Notes: generated by a model not told the origin, from the letters alone. Counted from the stretch's first letter, positions 1 to 7,815 are shown. The stretch: DNA of 64,000 nucleotides from Gramella jeungdoensis (GCF_023805255.1 NZ_JAMSCK010000003.1:1-64000); one strand, 5' to 3'. Made by a program: numbers and translations.

Positions 1-80
1 AGCGAATGAAAAGCAGGGTTTTTATTGAAAAAATTATAAACAAACCGGAGATTCTATCTGACATACTATCTAAAAAATAG
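1..80 (+). CDS. GIY-YIG nuclease copy 0, 3' end only
   Basis: The window opens inside a coding frame. Its last 26 codons are nearly base-for-base the same as the ends of the three complete copies that follow, and it stops with TAG at 78-80. The start lies outside the window. It shows that the tandem array extends to the left of the window. Function is taken from the complete copies. Confidence 0.8.
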   Translation, partial: RMKSRVFIEKIINKPEILSDILSKK

Positions 81-90
81 TCCCTGGTTC

Positions 91-106
91 CCCCGAAGCT
101 TCGGGG
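91..106. repeat. Spacer hairpin of the array (also at 457-472, 825-840, 1193-1208)
   Basis: Eleven bases after each stop codon is a perfect 6-bp stem CCCCGA/TCGGGG with a 4-base loop. The stem is unchanged in all four copies, while the first loop base varies (AGCT, AGCT, TGCT, GGCT). It is followed by a constant GGAGGCACCACC-type stretch and then the terminator. This pattern suggests the RNA or DNA structure matters, or that the palindrome is itself a small repeat element. Confidence 0.75.
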
Positions 107-125
107 CTGGAGGCACCACCTTTAA

Positions 126-155
126 AACCCGCTTCAATTGGAGCGGGTTTTTTAT
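126..155 (+). terminator. Terminator after GIY-YIG copy 0
   Basis: Stem AACCCGCTTC / GGAGCGGGTT with an AATT loop, followed by a T-rich run. It includes the TTG at 138, which is why that codon is not a believable start for copy 1. Confidence 0.85.
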
Positions 156-164
156 TTTTATAAA

Positions 165-446
165 ATGCATTTTTTATACATTCTCTATTCTGCAAAAATT
201 GATCGCTATTATGTAGGAGAAACTGCAGATGCAGAATTTCGACTCAACCTCCACAATCAACATTATTTCTCTCAAAGCTTTACTAAGGCTGCTAAGGATT
301 GGGAATTGAAATTAATTTTTAAAACCAGCAACAGGGAAGATGCGCTTTTTCTGGAAAAACTTGTTAAGCGAATGAAAAGCAGGGTTTTTATTGAAAAAAT
401 TATAAACAAACCGGAGATTCTATCTGACATCCTATCTAAAAAATAG
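165..446 (+). CDS. GIY-YIG family nuclease, copy 1
   Basis: A 93-residue protein that is a single GIY-YIG domain (UPF0213-like size). The N-terminal strand pair reads YILYS then RYYVG at residues 5-20, with the conserved Arg (residue 27) a few positions on and a candidate catalytic Glu in FLEK near residue 65. These positions match the fold's usual Tyr/Tyr, Arg and Glu. The frame is open from a TTG at 138, but that codon lies inside the upstream terminator hairpin; the ATG at 165 is the one kept at the same repeat position in copies 2 and 3. The substrate is unknown. Unlike copies 2 and 3 it has YILYS rather than YIIHS and EKLV rather than EKFV. Confidence 0.85.
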   Translation: MHFLYILYSAKIDRYYVGETADAEFRLNLHNQHYFSQSFTKAAKDWELKLIFKTSNREDALFLEKLVKRMKSRVFIEKIINKPEILSDILSKK

Positions 447-492
447 TCCCTGGTTCCCCCGAAGCTTCGGGGCTGGAGGCACCACCTTTAAA

Positions 493-522
493 AACCCGCT
501 TCATTTGAAGCGGGTTTTTTTA
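493..522 (+). terminator. Terminator after GIY-YIG copy 1
   Basis: Stem AACCCGCTTC / GAAGCGGGTT followed by seven T. The fully paired form of the array terminator. Confidence 0.88.
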
Positions 523-532
523 TATTCATCAT

Positions 533-814
533 ATGCATTTCTTATATATTATCCATTCTGCGAAAATTGATCGATATTATGTAGGAGAAACTGCAGATGC
601 AGAATTTCGACTCAACCTCCACAATCAACATTATTTCTCTCAAAGCTTTACTAAGGCTGCTAAGGATTGGGAATTGAAATTAATTTTTAAAACCAGCAAC
701 AGGGAAGATGCACTTTTTCTGGAAAAATTTGTTAAGCGAATGAAAAGTAGGGTTTTTATTGAAAAAATTATAAACAAACCGGAGATTCTATCTGATATAC
801 TATCTAAAAAATAG
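533..814 (+). CDS. GIY-YIG family nuclease, copy 2
   Basis: Complete 93-residue copy of the same single-domain GIY-YIG protein. It differs from copy 1 at three residues: Ile-His for Leu-Tyr near the N-terminus and Phe for Leu after the candidate catalytic Glu. Tyr, Arg and Glu positions are intact, so the copy should be functional. It is preceded and followed by terminators, so each copy is probably its own transcription unit. No clear Shine-Dalgarno sequence is visible, as is usual in Bacteroidota. Confidence 0.85.
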   Translation: MHFLYIIHSAKIDRYYVGETADAEFRLNLHNQHYFSQSFTKAAKDWELKLIFKTSNREDALFLEKFVKRMKSRVFIEKIINKPEILSDILSKK

Positions 815-860
815 TCCCTGGTTCCCCCGATGCTTCGGGGCTGGAGGCACCACCTTTAAA

Positions 861-890
861 AACCCGCTTCATTTGAAGCGGGTTTTTTTA
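861..890 (+). terminator. Terminator after GIY-YIG copy 2
   Basis: Same stem and T run as after copy 1, exactly 368 bases further on. Confidence 0.88.
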
Positions 891-900
891 TATTCATCAT

Positions 901-1182
901 ATGCATTTCTTATATATTATCCATTCTGCGAAAATTGATCGATATTATGTAGGAGAAACTGCAGATGCAGAATTTCGACTCAACCTCCACAATCAACATT
1001 ATTTCTCTCAAAGCTTTACTAAGGCTGCTAAGGATTGGGAATTGAAATTAATTTTTAAAACCAGCAACAGGGAAGATGCGCTTGTTCTGGAAAAATTTGT
1101 TAAGCGAATGAAAAGCAGGGTTTTTATTGAAAAAATTATAAACAAACCGGAGATTCTATCTGATATACTATCTAAAAAATAG
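901..1182 (+). CDS. GIY-YIG family nuclease, copy 3
   Basis: Complete 93-residue copy and last member of the array. It is identical to copy 2 except for Val in place of Phe just before the candidate catalytic Glu (LVLEK). The 5' flank and start are the same as for copy 2. The cellular role of these stand-alone GIY-YIG proteins is not established; DNA repair or selfish nuclease activity are both possible. Confidence 0.85.
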   Translation: MHFLYIIHSAKIDRYYVGETADAEFRLNLHNQHYFSQSFTKAAKDWELKLIFKTSNREDALVLEKFVKRMKSRVFIEKIINKPEILSDILSKK

Positions 1183-1228
1183 TCCCTGGTTCCCCCGAGG
1201 CTTCGGGGCTGGAGGCACCACCTTTAAA

Positions 1229-1258
1229 AACCCGCTTCAAATGAGGCGGGTTTTTTTA
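1229..1258 (+). terminator. Terminator after GIY-YIG copy 3
   Basis: Stem AACCCGCTTC / GAGGCGGGTT with loop AAAT and a T run. It marks the end of the array; similarity to the repeat unit stops a few bases later. Confidence 0.85.
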
Positions 1259-1446
1259 TAGAATTTAATCTTTAGGTAATACTGACTTCCTCAGTCATTA
1301 ATCTAGGTAAATCCATTTTCTAGATCTAGGTTTTTTAGATTCATTTTATTTGTTCTGAAAAAAGAATTAAACATTTACTGGTTAACTGTAACAATTTGTA
1401 TATCAGCATGTCCTTTCCATACTATTAATCTAAAAAGTCTGAAAAA

Positions 1447-2244
1447 ATGAAAAAGATCACCTTCTTCCTACTACTACTTCTCTTAATTCCCTTTACCGGT
1501 TTTTCCCAGGAGGAGCTTCCAAAAGTTGCCTTTTTGGGCACCTTTCATTTTGGTGAAACGAATGACATGAATAGACTCGAAGCTGATAACCTGATGACAG
1601 AAAAACGACAGAAGGAACTGGATGTATTATCAGAAAAGTTAGCAGCTTTTAAACCTACAAAGATTATGGTTGAATGGGAACCGGTTCATTATGACAGAGT
1701 CAATAATGAATTGCAGCAGTATTTAGAAGGGCAGCTAAGTCTTAAGAACCTGGAAGTACATCAAATTGCCTTTAGAGTAGCCAAAAAATCAGGACTAAAA
1801 GAGATTCTCCCTATAGATCATAAATTAGAGCTTGGAGACTCCGAAATGATGCAATACCTGAATGAAAATGAAAAAATGCCAGAATTTCAAAACCTCATGG
1901 GCCAGGTCCAACAGTATTTACAGGAAGAAAGTGCTTTTTTGAAATCTCATTCAATTACAGAGTTCTATTCGAGGTCTAATTCTGAAGAAACCGATAATTT
2001 TAACCGTAACATGTACCTGGAGGTACTGCCTAAGCTCTCAAAAGAACCTGGTAATCCGCTCCTTGCCTATACCGGAAACTGGTATAAAAGAAATATTTTT
2101 ATAATGGGCAATATTGACAGTCATCTGGAACCGGGGGACAGGGTACTAATTTTAATAGGTAATGCTCACCGGGCAATATTAAAGGAGTTCTACAGAAATC
2201 GCAATGAGGTTGAATACATAGAAATATCAGATTACCTCAAGTAA
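1447..2244 (+). CDS. Exported DUF5694-like protein
   Basis: A 265-residue protein with a Sec signal peptide (basic start, Leu-rich core, GFSQ cleavage region near residue 21). The mature part begins with a beta strand and GTFHF (31-35), has MVEWEP at 74-79 and a late GNAH (about 238-241). This His/Glu layout (GTFHF, E-x-E, GxAH) is like DUF5694, which resembles the TraB/TIKI-type metalloprotease-like fold. That relation is family knowledge and activity is unproven. The gene stands alone, closed by a terminator at 2285-2312. The region 1259-1446 upstream is AT-rich and I see no certain promoter in it. Confidence 0.75.
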   Translation: MKKITFFLLLLLLIPFTGFSQEELPKVAFLGTFHFGETNDMNRLEADNLMTEKRQKELDVLSEKLAAFKPTKIMVEWEPVHYDRVNNELQQYLEGQLSLKNLEVHQIAFRVAKKSGLKEILPIDHKLELGDSEMMQYLNENEKMPEFQNLMGQVQQYLQEESAFLKSHSITEFYSRSNSEETDNFNRNMYLEVLPKLSKEPGNPLLAYTGNWYKRNIFIMGNIDSHLEPGDRVLILIGNAHRAILKEFYRNRNEVEYIEISDYLK

Positions 2245-2283
2245 AACCCGTTAATTTATGTTGAAACGGGATGCTCCACATTT

Positions 2284-2313
2284 AAAAATCCGCTTCATCT
2301 GGAGCGGATTTTT
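2284..2313 (+). terminator. Terminator after the DUF5694-like gene
   Basis: Stem AAAATCCGCTTC / GGAGCGGATTTT with an ATCT loop and a T run. Its core (CGCTTC...GGAGCG) is the same as in the GIY-YIG array terminators. It also lies tail to tail with moeA. Confidence 0.8.
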
Positions 2314-2344
2314 GATTAATATTTTTCCTAACTCATCCTGTCGT

Positions 2345-3529
2345 TCACCTGAAGGGAACATAACTAAAAGCAGATCCAGTTTTAAAAGCCGATTGCGGCT
2401 CAACTTTTATTACTCCGGATGCTTTGCTAAGGCTTACAAGATCCCCAGAGCCGTTACCATTTACCAGATTTCCGGTCAAAACAGCTTTCTCATGATTGGC
2501 AGAAACAAGAAGGAATTTGGTTAAGTCAGTAGAATTTTCAACCTCATCATTCATCCTGATCTCATAGTTTTTTGATGACGCACTCATACAGGCATCCAGC
2601 CAGTCGTTAAAATAAATATGAAAATTCACATAGGTACTTACGGGATTTCCCGGAAAGGCAAAAATATGTGTCTCATAGTCCCGATGCATCCCAAACCAGA
2701 ATGGCTTACCCGGTTGCTGGGCCACCCTATGGAATTTCTTCTGAACCGATAGTTTCTCGAAGATCTCTGGCAGGTAATCATATTTTCCCTTTGATACTCC
2801 GCCACTCAGGACGAGAACATCAAAGTTCTTTAACGCAGTGAGGATTCGCTTCTCAAGGATATCCTTTTCATCCGGAATATGCATTAATTCACTTTCAATG
2901 TTCAATTGCCTCAAAAGAGCCTGCAGAGAATAAGAATTAGAAGTCCTTATCTGGTGTATCTCCGGAACCTTATCTATAGGCACGAGCTCATTCCCGGTGG
3001 AAATAATAGCCACCTTTGGCAGCTTTTTCACGCTTATCCTTTCCTTCCCAACAGTAGCAAGAACACCTATATTTTGTGAAGAGATGGGTTCTCCTTTCTT
3101 AAGAAGAACCTCATCTTTTTGTTGATCACTTCCTTTTTTATGAATATTCTGCCCTGGGATGGGACTACTACTTATCCTGGCTTTGCCATTCTCAATATCA
3201 ACTTCTTCATACATGATTACCGCATCGCAATTATCAGGAAGCACAGCGCCGGTCATAATTTCGAGACAGTTAGCGAAATCTTTCAGTTCTTTCTGCGGAT
3301 CACCGGCAGCGCAAATTCCCTCTATTTTCAAAGAATCGTTTTCCTTTATATATTTCGAATTCACCGCGATGCCATCTTTTGTAGATCTGTTAAACGGAGG
3401 AAAATCCCTATCAGCTAAAATATCTTCAGCCAGAACGCAGCCAATACTATCCATTATATGCACCTGGGTTTCACCAAAATCCATTGCTGTTTCAATCACC
3501 TTCTTATGGGCTTCCGTATAACTTATCAT
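2345..3529 (-). CDS. moeA: Molybdopterin molybdenumtransferase MoeA
   Basis: 394 residues, full length for MoeA. It inserts molybdate into adenylylated molybdopterin in the cytoplasm. Visible family signs are the N-terminal domain with DRDFPPFNRSTKDG (about 41-54), the MoCF/MogA-like domain with TGNEL and the SGGVSKGKYDYLPE segment, FAFPGNPVS, and the C-terminal beta-rich domain IV. It is the last gene of the minus-strand moa operon, starting 3 bases after the permease stop. No mogA/moaB (molybdopterin adenylyltransferase) is present in this window, so that step must be encoded elsewhere. Confidence 0.95.
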   Translation of the reverse strand: MISYTEAHKKVIETAMDFGETQVHIMDSIGCVLAEDILADRDFPPFNRSTKDGIAVNSKYIKENDSLKIEGICAAGDPQKELKDFANCLEIMTGAVLPDNCDAVIMYEEVDIENGKARISSSPIPGQNIHKKGSDQQKDEVLLKKGEPISSQNIGVLATVGKERISVKKLPKVAIISTGNELVPIDKVPEIHQIRTSNSYSLQALLRQLNIESELMHIPDEKDILEKRILTALKNFDVLVLSGGVSKGKYDYLPEIFEKLSVQKKFHRVAQQPGKPFWFGMHRDYETHIFAFPGNPVSTYVNFHIYFNDWLDACMSASSKNYEIRMNDEVENSTDLTKFLLVSANHEKAVLTGNLVNGNGSGDLVSLSKASGVIKVEPQSAFKTGSAFSYVPFR

Positions 3530-3532
3530 GAT

Positions 3533-4309
3533 CTAAAAAATTTCGATTCCGTTGACTAAAATCACCCTGACTCCTACTATAAAGACCATCAAGGCGGTAA
3601 TCAATTTTATACCCTTGCTGGTTAACCTTTTAATGCTTAGCCTTATTCCTATCTGACCACCAAGAAAGACTGCCAGCATGAGAAACAGGATCTCGGGCAC
3701 GGGTAGCTCCAGCGTTTGGTTAACGGCCAGCCCGGTTAATCCCGAAACTGAATTCACCAGAATAAAGAAACTGGCGAGTGCCGCGATGCTTATTGACCGG
3801 TCCCAATTTAATTGGTTGAGTACCGGGGCGAGAAATATTCCCCCACCTATTCCCACCATTCCTGAAAGCAGGCCAATAGCTCCTCCAATAATATAAGCTA
3901 AAACAGGATGGTACTCCCTGATCTCTTCTGAAGTCTTTGGATTTTTCAAGGTTTGCCAGGCCAGAAATATCGCAGATAGGATAAGAGCCACACCCAGAAT
4001 ACTGAAAAAGACCTGTTCCCTTAATTTGAACATTGCTCCCACAAAAGCCAGTGGAATACTTGTGATAATAAAGGGCAGGAATTTCCGCAGGTTGAAATGC
4101 CCATTTTTCCAGTAAAGGAAGGTACTTCCAGTAACCACCACAAGATTGCAAATAAGGCCCGAACTACGAATTATAAAAAAGCTTGTGAAAAATAAAGTGA
4201 GTATAGCCAGGTAACTGGATCCTCCTCCAAATCCTATAGAGGAATACAAAATCGCGATTATAAAGAATCCGAGACTAATGAGCAGCAGCTCATTTAAGGA
4301 CAATACCAT
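3533..4309 (-). CDS. TauE/SafE family permease within the Moco operon
   Basis: 258 residues, about eight hydrophobic segments and the two-repeat layout of TauE/SafE (TSUP) proteins; SSIGFGGGSSY and GMVGIGGGIFLAPVL are the repeated Gly-rich signature loops. TSUP members move sulfite, sulfonates or other organic/inorganic anions. It overlaps moeBR by 20 bases and ends 3 bases before moeA, so it is translated with cofactor genes. The context suggests an anion tied to cofactor synthesis (sulfur species or possibly an oxyanion), but the substrate cannot be read from sequence. Confidence 0.85.
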   Translation of the reverse strand: MVLSLNELLLISLGFFIIAILYSSIGFGGGSSYLAILTLFFTSFFIIRSSGLICNLVVVTGSTFLYWKNGHFNLRKFLPFIITSIPLAFVGAMFKLREQVFFSILGVALILSAIFLAWQTLKNPKTSEEIREYHPVLAYIIGGAIGLLSGMVGIGGGIFLAPVLNQLNWDRSISIAALASFFILVNSVSGLTGLAVNQTLELPVPEILFLMLAVFLGGQIGIRLSIKRLTSKGIKLITALMVFIVGVRVILVNGIEIF

Positions 4310-5357
4310 ATTTTTTTATACTGTTTATCCCTCCTTCTACATTTTTCAGCTTCGTGAATTGATGTTTTTTTAAAATTTCGACCGCTTTCCCACTACGAAC
4401 TCCCGACTGACAAATAAGATAAATATCCTTAAGCTTATCTACAGATGCTATATTTCTTTCTAACTTATCCAGCGGAATATTTACCGAATTATCCAGGCTA
4501 AATTCTGAATACTCCTGCGGACTACGCACATCTATTATTTGAATATTTTCTGAAGCCCTGATCTTTTCAAATTCTGAAGCATTTATGGAAGCGGTATCGC
4601 AAAACTGCTCATAGGTAGCCTGCAATTCTGAAATGGCGGAATTCTTAGTATCCTTTTTAAATTTTATATGTCGGATGTTCTGGCTCAGGCCATCATAGAT
4701 CAATAATTTACCGGAAAGTACCTCGCCGATTCCAGTAATAAGCTTTACAGTTTCCAGCGCCTGAAAGGTGCCGATAATTCCAGGAAGCACTCCCAGAACT
4801 CCGTTAGTATTACAATCCGGCAATTCGTGGGGTTGTGGCATTTTAGGGAAAAGACATCGGTAAGTAGGGCCATCATTATAATTGAAAACAGAAACCTGGC
4901 CTTCAAAACCGTGCAAAGCTCCATAAACCAAAGGCTTCTCCTGAATCACACAAACATCGTTGACCAGGTAACGCGTGGCGAAATTATCAGAACAGTCGAT
5001 AATAATGTCAAAACCGGCTGCAATTTCTTCAGCATTTTCAGTTGAAAAAAAAGTATCAAAAGGAATGATCTTCGTTTCCGAATTCTGGGCTTTTAATTTA
5101 GAAACTATCACTTCAAGTTTAGACTTTCCGTGATCTTTTTCAGAATAAATGACCTGCCGCTGTAAATTCGTAAGTTCTATTTTATCATTTTCAACAATCC
5201 CAAGCGTTCCCAATCCCATCGCATTGAGATACTGCAAAACAGGAATTCCCAGGCCGCCGGCTCCTATCACCAGAACCCTGGCTTTTGAAAGCTTCTCCTG
5301 CCTTTCCTTTCCGAATTGGGGAAGCCTGGTCTGCCTTATGTATCTGGATTTATTCAA
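4290..5357 (-). CDS. moeB: MoeB/ThiF-type adenylyltransferase with C-terminal rhodanese
   Basis: 355 residues: ThiF-type adenylation domain (GAGGLG at 32-37, DNFATRY near 124-130, Cys182 in the CNTNGVLG loop) joined to a rhodanese domain with Cys316 in the CQSGVRS active-site loop. It should adenylate the Gly-Gly end of MoaD and supply sulfur (MoeBR type). The four Cys that bind structural zinc in E. coli MoeB are not kept: the first pair is reduced to Cys168 (TYRC) and the second pair is missing. The start is TTG at 5357, overlapping the mobA stop as TTGA; no nearby in-frame ATG would keep the nucleotide-binding region. Confidence 0.9.
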   Translation of the reverse strand: MNKSRYIRQTRLPQFGKERQEKLSKARVLVIGAGGLGIPVLQYLNAMGLGTLGIVENDKIELTNLQRQVIYSEKDHGKSKLEVIVSKLKAQNSETKIIPFDTFFSTENAEEIAAGFDIIIDCSDNFATRYLVNDVCVIQEKPLVYGALHGFEGQVSVFNYNDGPTYRCLFPKMPQPHELPDCNTNGVLGVLPGIIGTFQALETVKLITGIGEVLSGKLLIYDGLSQNIRHIKFKKDTKNSAISELQATYEQFCDTASINASEFEKIRASENIQIIDVRSPQEYSEFSLDNSVNIPLDKLERNIASVDKLKDIYLICQSGVRSGKAVEILKKHQFTKLKNVEGGINSIKKYGIVLK

Positions 5358-5944
5358 GTTTCACTCAATATTTTCTTTACTTCTTTGTAGTCGTCCTCAT
5401 CGTTGGCATTCATCAATACCGCATCATCATCGGGATGAATGATCTTAATATCAGAATTGATAAGGAATTTACGCGGACAGGTATTTCCGGTTTCTGAAAT
5501 GAATTCTTTTGCCAGGTCAAAACTTCTGGGTTCCCAGATAGCACATAAAGGTTCAGGAAGATCTGAGCCTGAAACTGCATAAGCCGTGGCAACTTTTTCC
5601 TTTTCTCTTTCTACAATCAGTTTTAAAAGAGCATCTTTATTAAGTAAAGGAAGATCTGTAGCCACTATCAGCCAGGCAGCTTCCGGATGCGTTTTATGTG
5701 CGCTTTGCATTCCATTCTGTGGCCCGCGAACTTCGTTCATATCAGCAATAGTCCTGAATTTTTCGGGAATTTCATCTTCCTGATCGCTTCGCACACTTAA
5801 AAAAACCTCATCACATACCTCCTGAAGCATTTCGTACAGATGATCTCGCTGGGGTTTTCCATGATACTTTAGAATACCCTTATCTGTCCCCATCCTGGAA
5901 CTTTTACCGCCTGCCAGTACGAGTCCGTATAACTTAGTTTCCAT
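5354..5944 (-). CDS. mobA: Molybdenum cofactor guanylyltransferase MobA
   Basis: 196 residues, usual MobA length. It attaches GMP to Mo-molybdopterin to make the guanine dinucleotide cofactor. The nucleotidyltransferase signature LAGGKSSRMGTDKG is at residues 10-23 and the metal-binding ATDLPLL loop is in the middle. It overlaps moaC by 11 bases and moeB by 4, showing tight translational coupling. Together with MocA at 9225 it means the cell can make both guanine and cytosine forms of the cofactor. Confidence 0.93.
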   Translation of the reverse strand: METKLYGLVLAGGKSSRMGTDKGILKYHGKPQRDHLYEMLQEVCDEVFLSVRSDQEDEIPEKFRTIADMNEVRGPQNGMQSAHKTHPEAAWLIVATDLPLLNKDALLKLIVEREKEKVATAYAVSGSDLPEPLCAIWEPRSFDLAKEFISETGNTCPRKFLINSDIKIIHPDDDAVLMNANDEDDYKEVKKILSET

Positions 5945-6407
5945 AATCTTTTTTTCCTCCGGTCTTTTTCTCCAGTTGAATACCTGAGATCACAATTTCA
6001 TGACTCAGGGCCTTTGTCATGTCATATATTGTTAGCGCTGCAGCCGAAACTCCCGTAAGCGCTTCCATCTCCACTCCTGTTCTTTCAGAACATTTCACCT
6101 CACAGCTGATTTCCAGACAATCATCCCCAGGTTCTATCTCAATACCGATCTTTGAAAGTTTTAGCGGATGGCAGAGAGGGATGATATCGGAAGTTTTCTT
6201 TACCGCCTGAATTCCCGCAATAACTGCCGTCTGAATGACGCTTCCCTTTTTACTTAGAAAATCCTTTTGCAGCAGATCATTAAAAATTTCAGAAGGAAAG
6301 ATCACTTTCCCCGAAGCTCTTGCATACCTGGAGGTAATTTCCTTTTCGGAAACATCCACCATGTGCGGATTTCCAGCCGAATCTATATGTGTTAATTTTT
6401 TATCCAC
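5934..6407 (-). CDS. moaC: Cyclic pyranopterin monophosphate synthase MoaC
   Basis: 157 residues, full length. It acts with MoaA to convert GTP to cyclic pyranopterin monophosphate. The MVDVS segment near residue 16, the LCHPLKLS active-site stretch and the ERTGVEMEALTGVSAAALTIYDM region are all hallmark MoaC sequence. It starts at GTG (6405-6407), overlaps the end of moaA by 8 bases, and is followed by mobA with overlap. Confidence 0.96.
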   Translation of the reverse strand: MDKKLTHIDSAGNPHMVDVSEKEITSRYARASGKVIFPSEIFNDLLQKDFLSKKGSVIQTAVIAGIQAVKKTSDIIPLCHPLKLSKIGIEIEPGDDCLEISCEVKCSERTGVEMEALTGVSAAALTIYDMTKALSHEIVISGIQLEKKTGGKKDYGN

Positions 6408-7386
6408 CTATGCTCGTCATTGAATTTGAATAAATATCCGTACTTCTCTCCTCGGCCTCAAAACCATTTTTTGCCCGGTTGGATATAGCTGCCAGGATCT
6501 CATTTTCCACAGGTATGTCCTCCGGTGAATCCCTCAAAATATCTCTCAGGTTCTTTGATGCGGTCGCGTAAAGGCAGGTGATCACATCGCCGGTTGCCGT
6601 AACTCTCAACCGGTTACAACTTCCGCAGAAATTACGGGTGAATGAAGGGATGATCCCAAAACTGCCCTTATAGCCTTTAATCCTGTAGTTCACTGAAGTG
6701 GATGTCTTTTCAGATTCCAGTTTCCTGATATCGTCGTAATGTGATGCGATATACTCATATATTTTACTATGGTTCCATTTGATCTTCTGAAAACTCCTGC
6801 TGCCACCATTAAAAGGCATTTCCTCCAGGAATCTTACCGAAACCCGGTAATGTTTGGTAAGCCTTTCAATAATCGGGATTATATCATGAATGTTCTGATT
6901 GTCCAGAACAATGAAATTCACCTTAACCTCAAAGCCCTTCTGTATCAGTTTTAAAAGATTCTGGTAGACTGTCCCGAACTGCTCTCTTCTGGTTATCTTA
7001 TTGAAGGTAGATTCTTCAATAGCATCCAGGCTCAGATTGATCCTGGTAATTCCCAAAGTTTTTAATTCAGGGATATGTTTTTCGATTAAGGTAGCATTGG
7101 TCGTAATGCTTATTTCTTCAAGCTCATCCAGGGTTTTAAGTCTTCTAAGAAGTTTCATAAGGTCTTTCCTCATAAAAGGTTCGCCTCCGGTGATCCTGAT
7201 CTTTCGGATGCCCTGACCAACCATTATCTTGCTTAGGCGGAAAAGCTCATCAATTGATAAAAGATCCTTACTGTCCGCAAAATTGATCCCTTCAGCAGGC
7301 ATGCAATAATTACATCTCAGGTTACACCTATCGGTAACCGCCAGACGCAGGTAATCTATTTTTCGAATATGGTTATCTATCAACAT
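6400..7386 (-). CDS. moaA: GTP 3',8-cyclase MoaA (radical SAM)
   Basis: 328 residues. The first step of Moco synthesis: a radical-SAM rearrangement of GTP. The N-terminal cluster motif is CNLRCNYC (Cys21, 25, 28), the GGEPFMRKDL SAM motif follows, the C-terminal cluster is CGSC plus a Cys 14 residues on, and the protein ends in the Gly-Gly tail (SIGG) that MoaA needs. All catalytic features are present. It lies between moaE (11-base gap) and moaC (overlap). Confidence 0.96.
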   Translation of the reverse strand: MLIDNHIRKIDYLRLAVTDRCNLRCNYCMPAEGINFADSKDLLSIDELFRLSKIMVGQGIRKIRITGGEPFMRKDLMKLLRRLKTLDELEEISITTNATLIEKHIPELKTLGITRINLSLDAIEESTFNKITRREQFGTVYQNLLKLIQKGFEVKVNFIVLDNQNIHDIIPIIERLTKHYRVSVRFLEEMPFNGGSRSFQKIKWNHSKIYEYIASHYDDIRKLESEKTSTSVNYRIKGYKGSFGIIPSFTRNFCGSCNRLRVTATGDVITCLYATASKNLRDILRDSPEDIPVENEILAAISNRAKNGFEAEERSTDIYSNSMTSIGG

Positions 7387-7397
7387 TCAATTCAACT

Positions 7398-7814
7398 TTA
7401 GGGATGGGCGCTCACCCAGACTTCATCATCATCAAAAAACTCCTTTTTCCAGATCGGCACTTTTTCCTTTAATGTATCTATTAGATACCTGCATGCTTCA
7501 AAGCTACTATCCCGATGTGCCGAAGAGGCTCCAACGATCACCACAGGCTCCTGTACTTTTTTATTTCCAACGGCGTGCTTGATGATTACCTTATTCAGGT
7601 TCCATTTCTCTGCGACCTCATCGGCGATCCGGTTCATTTCCTTGATAGCCATATTTTCATAGGATTCAAAAAAGAGATGTGAAACCTTTCTCTTTTTGGT
7701 AGCTTCCCTTACAGCGCCAAAGAACACACAAATTCCACCGCTTCCGGGATGTGAAAGTTCTTCATATACTTTCCCGGGATCCAGATCTTCAACAAGTTCA
7801 ATAATTCTTTCCAT
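7398..7814 (-). CDS. moaE: Molybdopterin synthase catalytic subunit MoaE
   Basis: 138 residues. The large subunit of molybdopterin synthase, which moves two sulfurs from MoaD to cyclic pyranopterin. Typical features seen: FFGAVR, an YE-MA helix, the RIG-equivalent HAVGNKKVQEP turn, SSAHRDSSFEACRYLID, and the C-terminal PIWKKEFF with its catalytic Lys. It starts one base after the moaD stop and is followed by moaA. Confidence 0.95.
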   Translation of the reverse strand: MERIIELVEDLDPGKVYEELSHPGSGGICVFFGAVREATKKRKVSHLFFESYENMAIKEMNRIADEVAEKWNLNKVIIKHAVGNKKVQEPVVIVGASSAHRDSSFEACRYLIDTLKEKVPIWKKEFFDDDEVWVSAHP

Positions 7815-7815
7815 A

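Larger units (their letters stand above)
1..1258 (+). repeat. Tandem array of GIY-YIG gene plus terminator units
   Basis: Direct repeats of 366 bp (copy 0 to 1) and 368 bp (copies 1 to 2 and 2 to 3), measured stop codon to stop codon at 80, 446, 814 and 1182. Each unit holds one small GIY-YIG gene, a GC-rich hairpin with CCCCGA/TCGGGG arms, and a rho-independent terminator. Copies differ at a handful of bases only. The array ends near 1258, where the sequence after the last terminator no longer matches. Near-identity over coding and non-coding parts implies recent duplication or gene conversion. Confidence 0.93.

Noticed and set aside
81-120. tRNA 3'-half in the array spacer (GGTTC and GCACCACC look tRNA-like)
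   Set aside because: The GGTTC is followed by a perfect palindrome and not a normal T-loop, and no matching 5' acceptor stem, D-arm or anticodon arm is found.
138-164. TTG start at 138 for GIY-YIG copy 1
   Set aside because: It is inside the terminator hairpin of the previous copy, and copies 2 and 3 begin at the position equal to 165.
1-1258. CRISPR-like reading of the repeated region
   Set aside because: The repeats are 366-368 bp, contain whole genes and lack unique spacers, so they are a tandem gene array.
3119-3521. Plus-strand open frames opposite moeA
   Set aside because: They run antisense to a gene with clear family motifs over its full length and show no motifs of their own.
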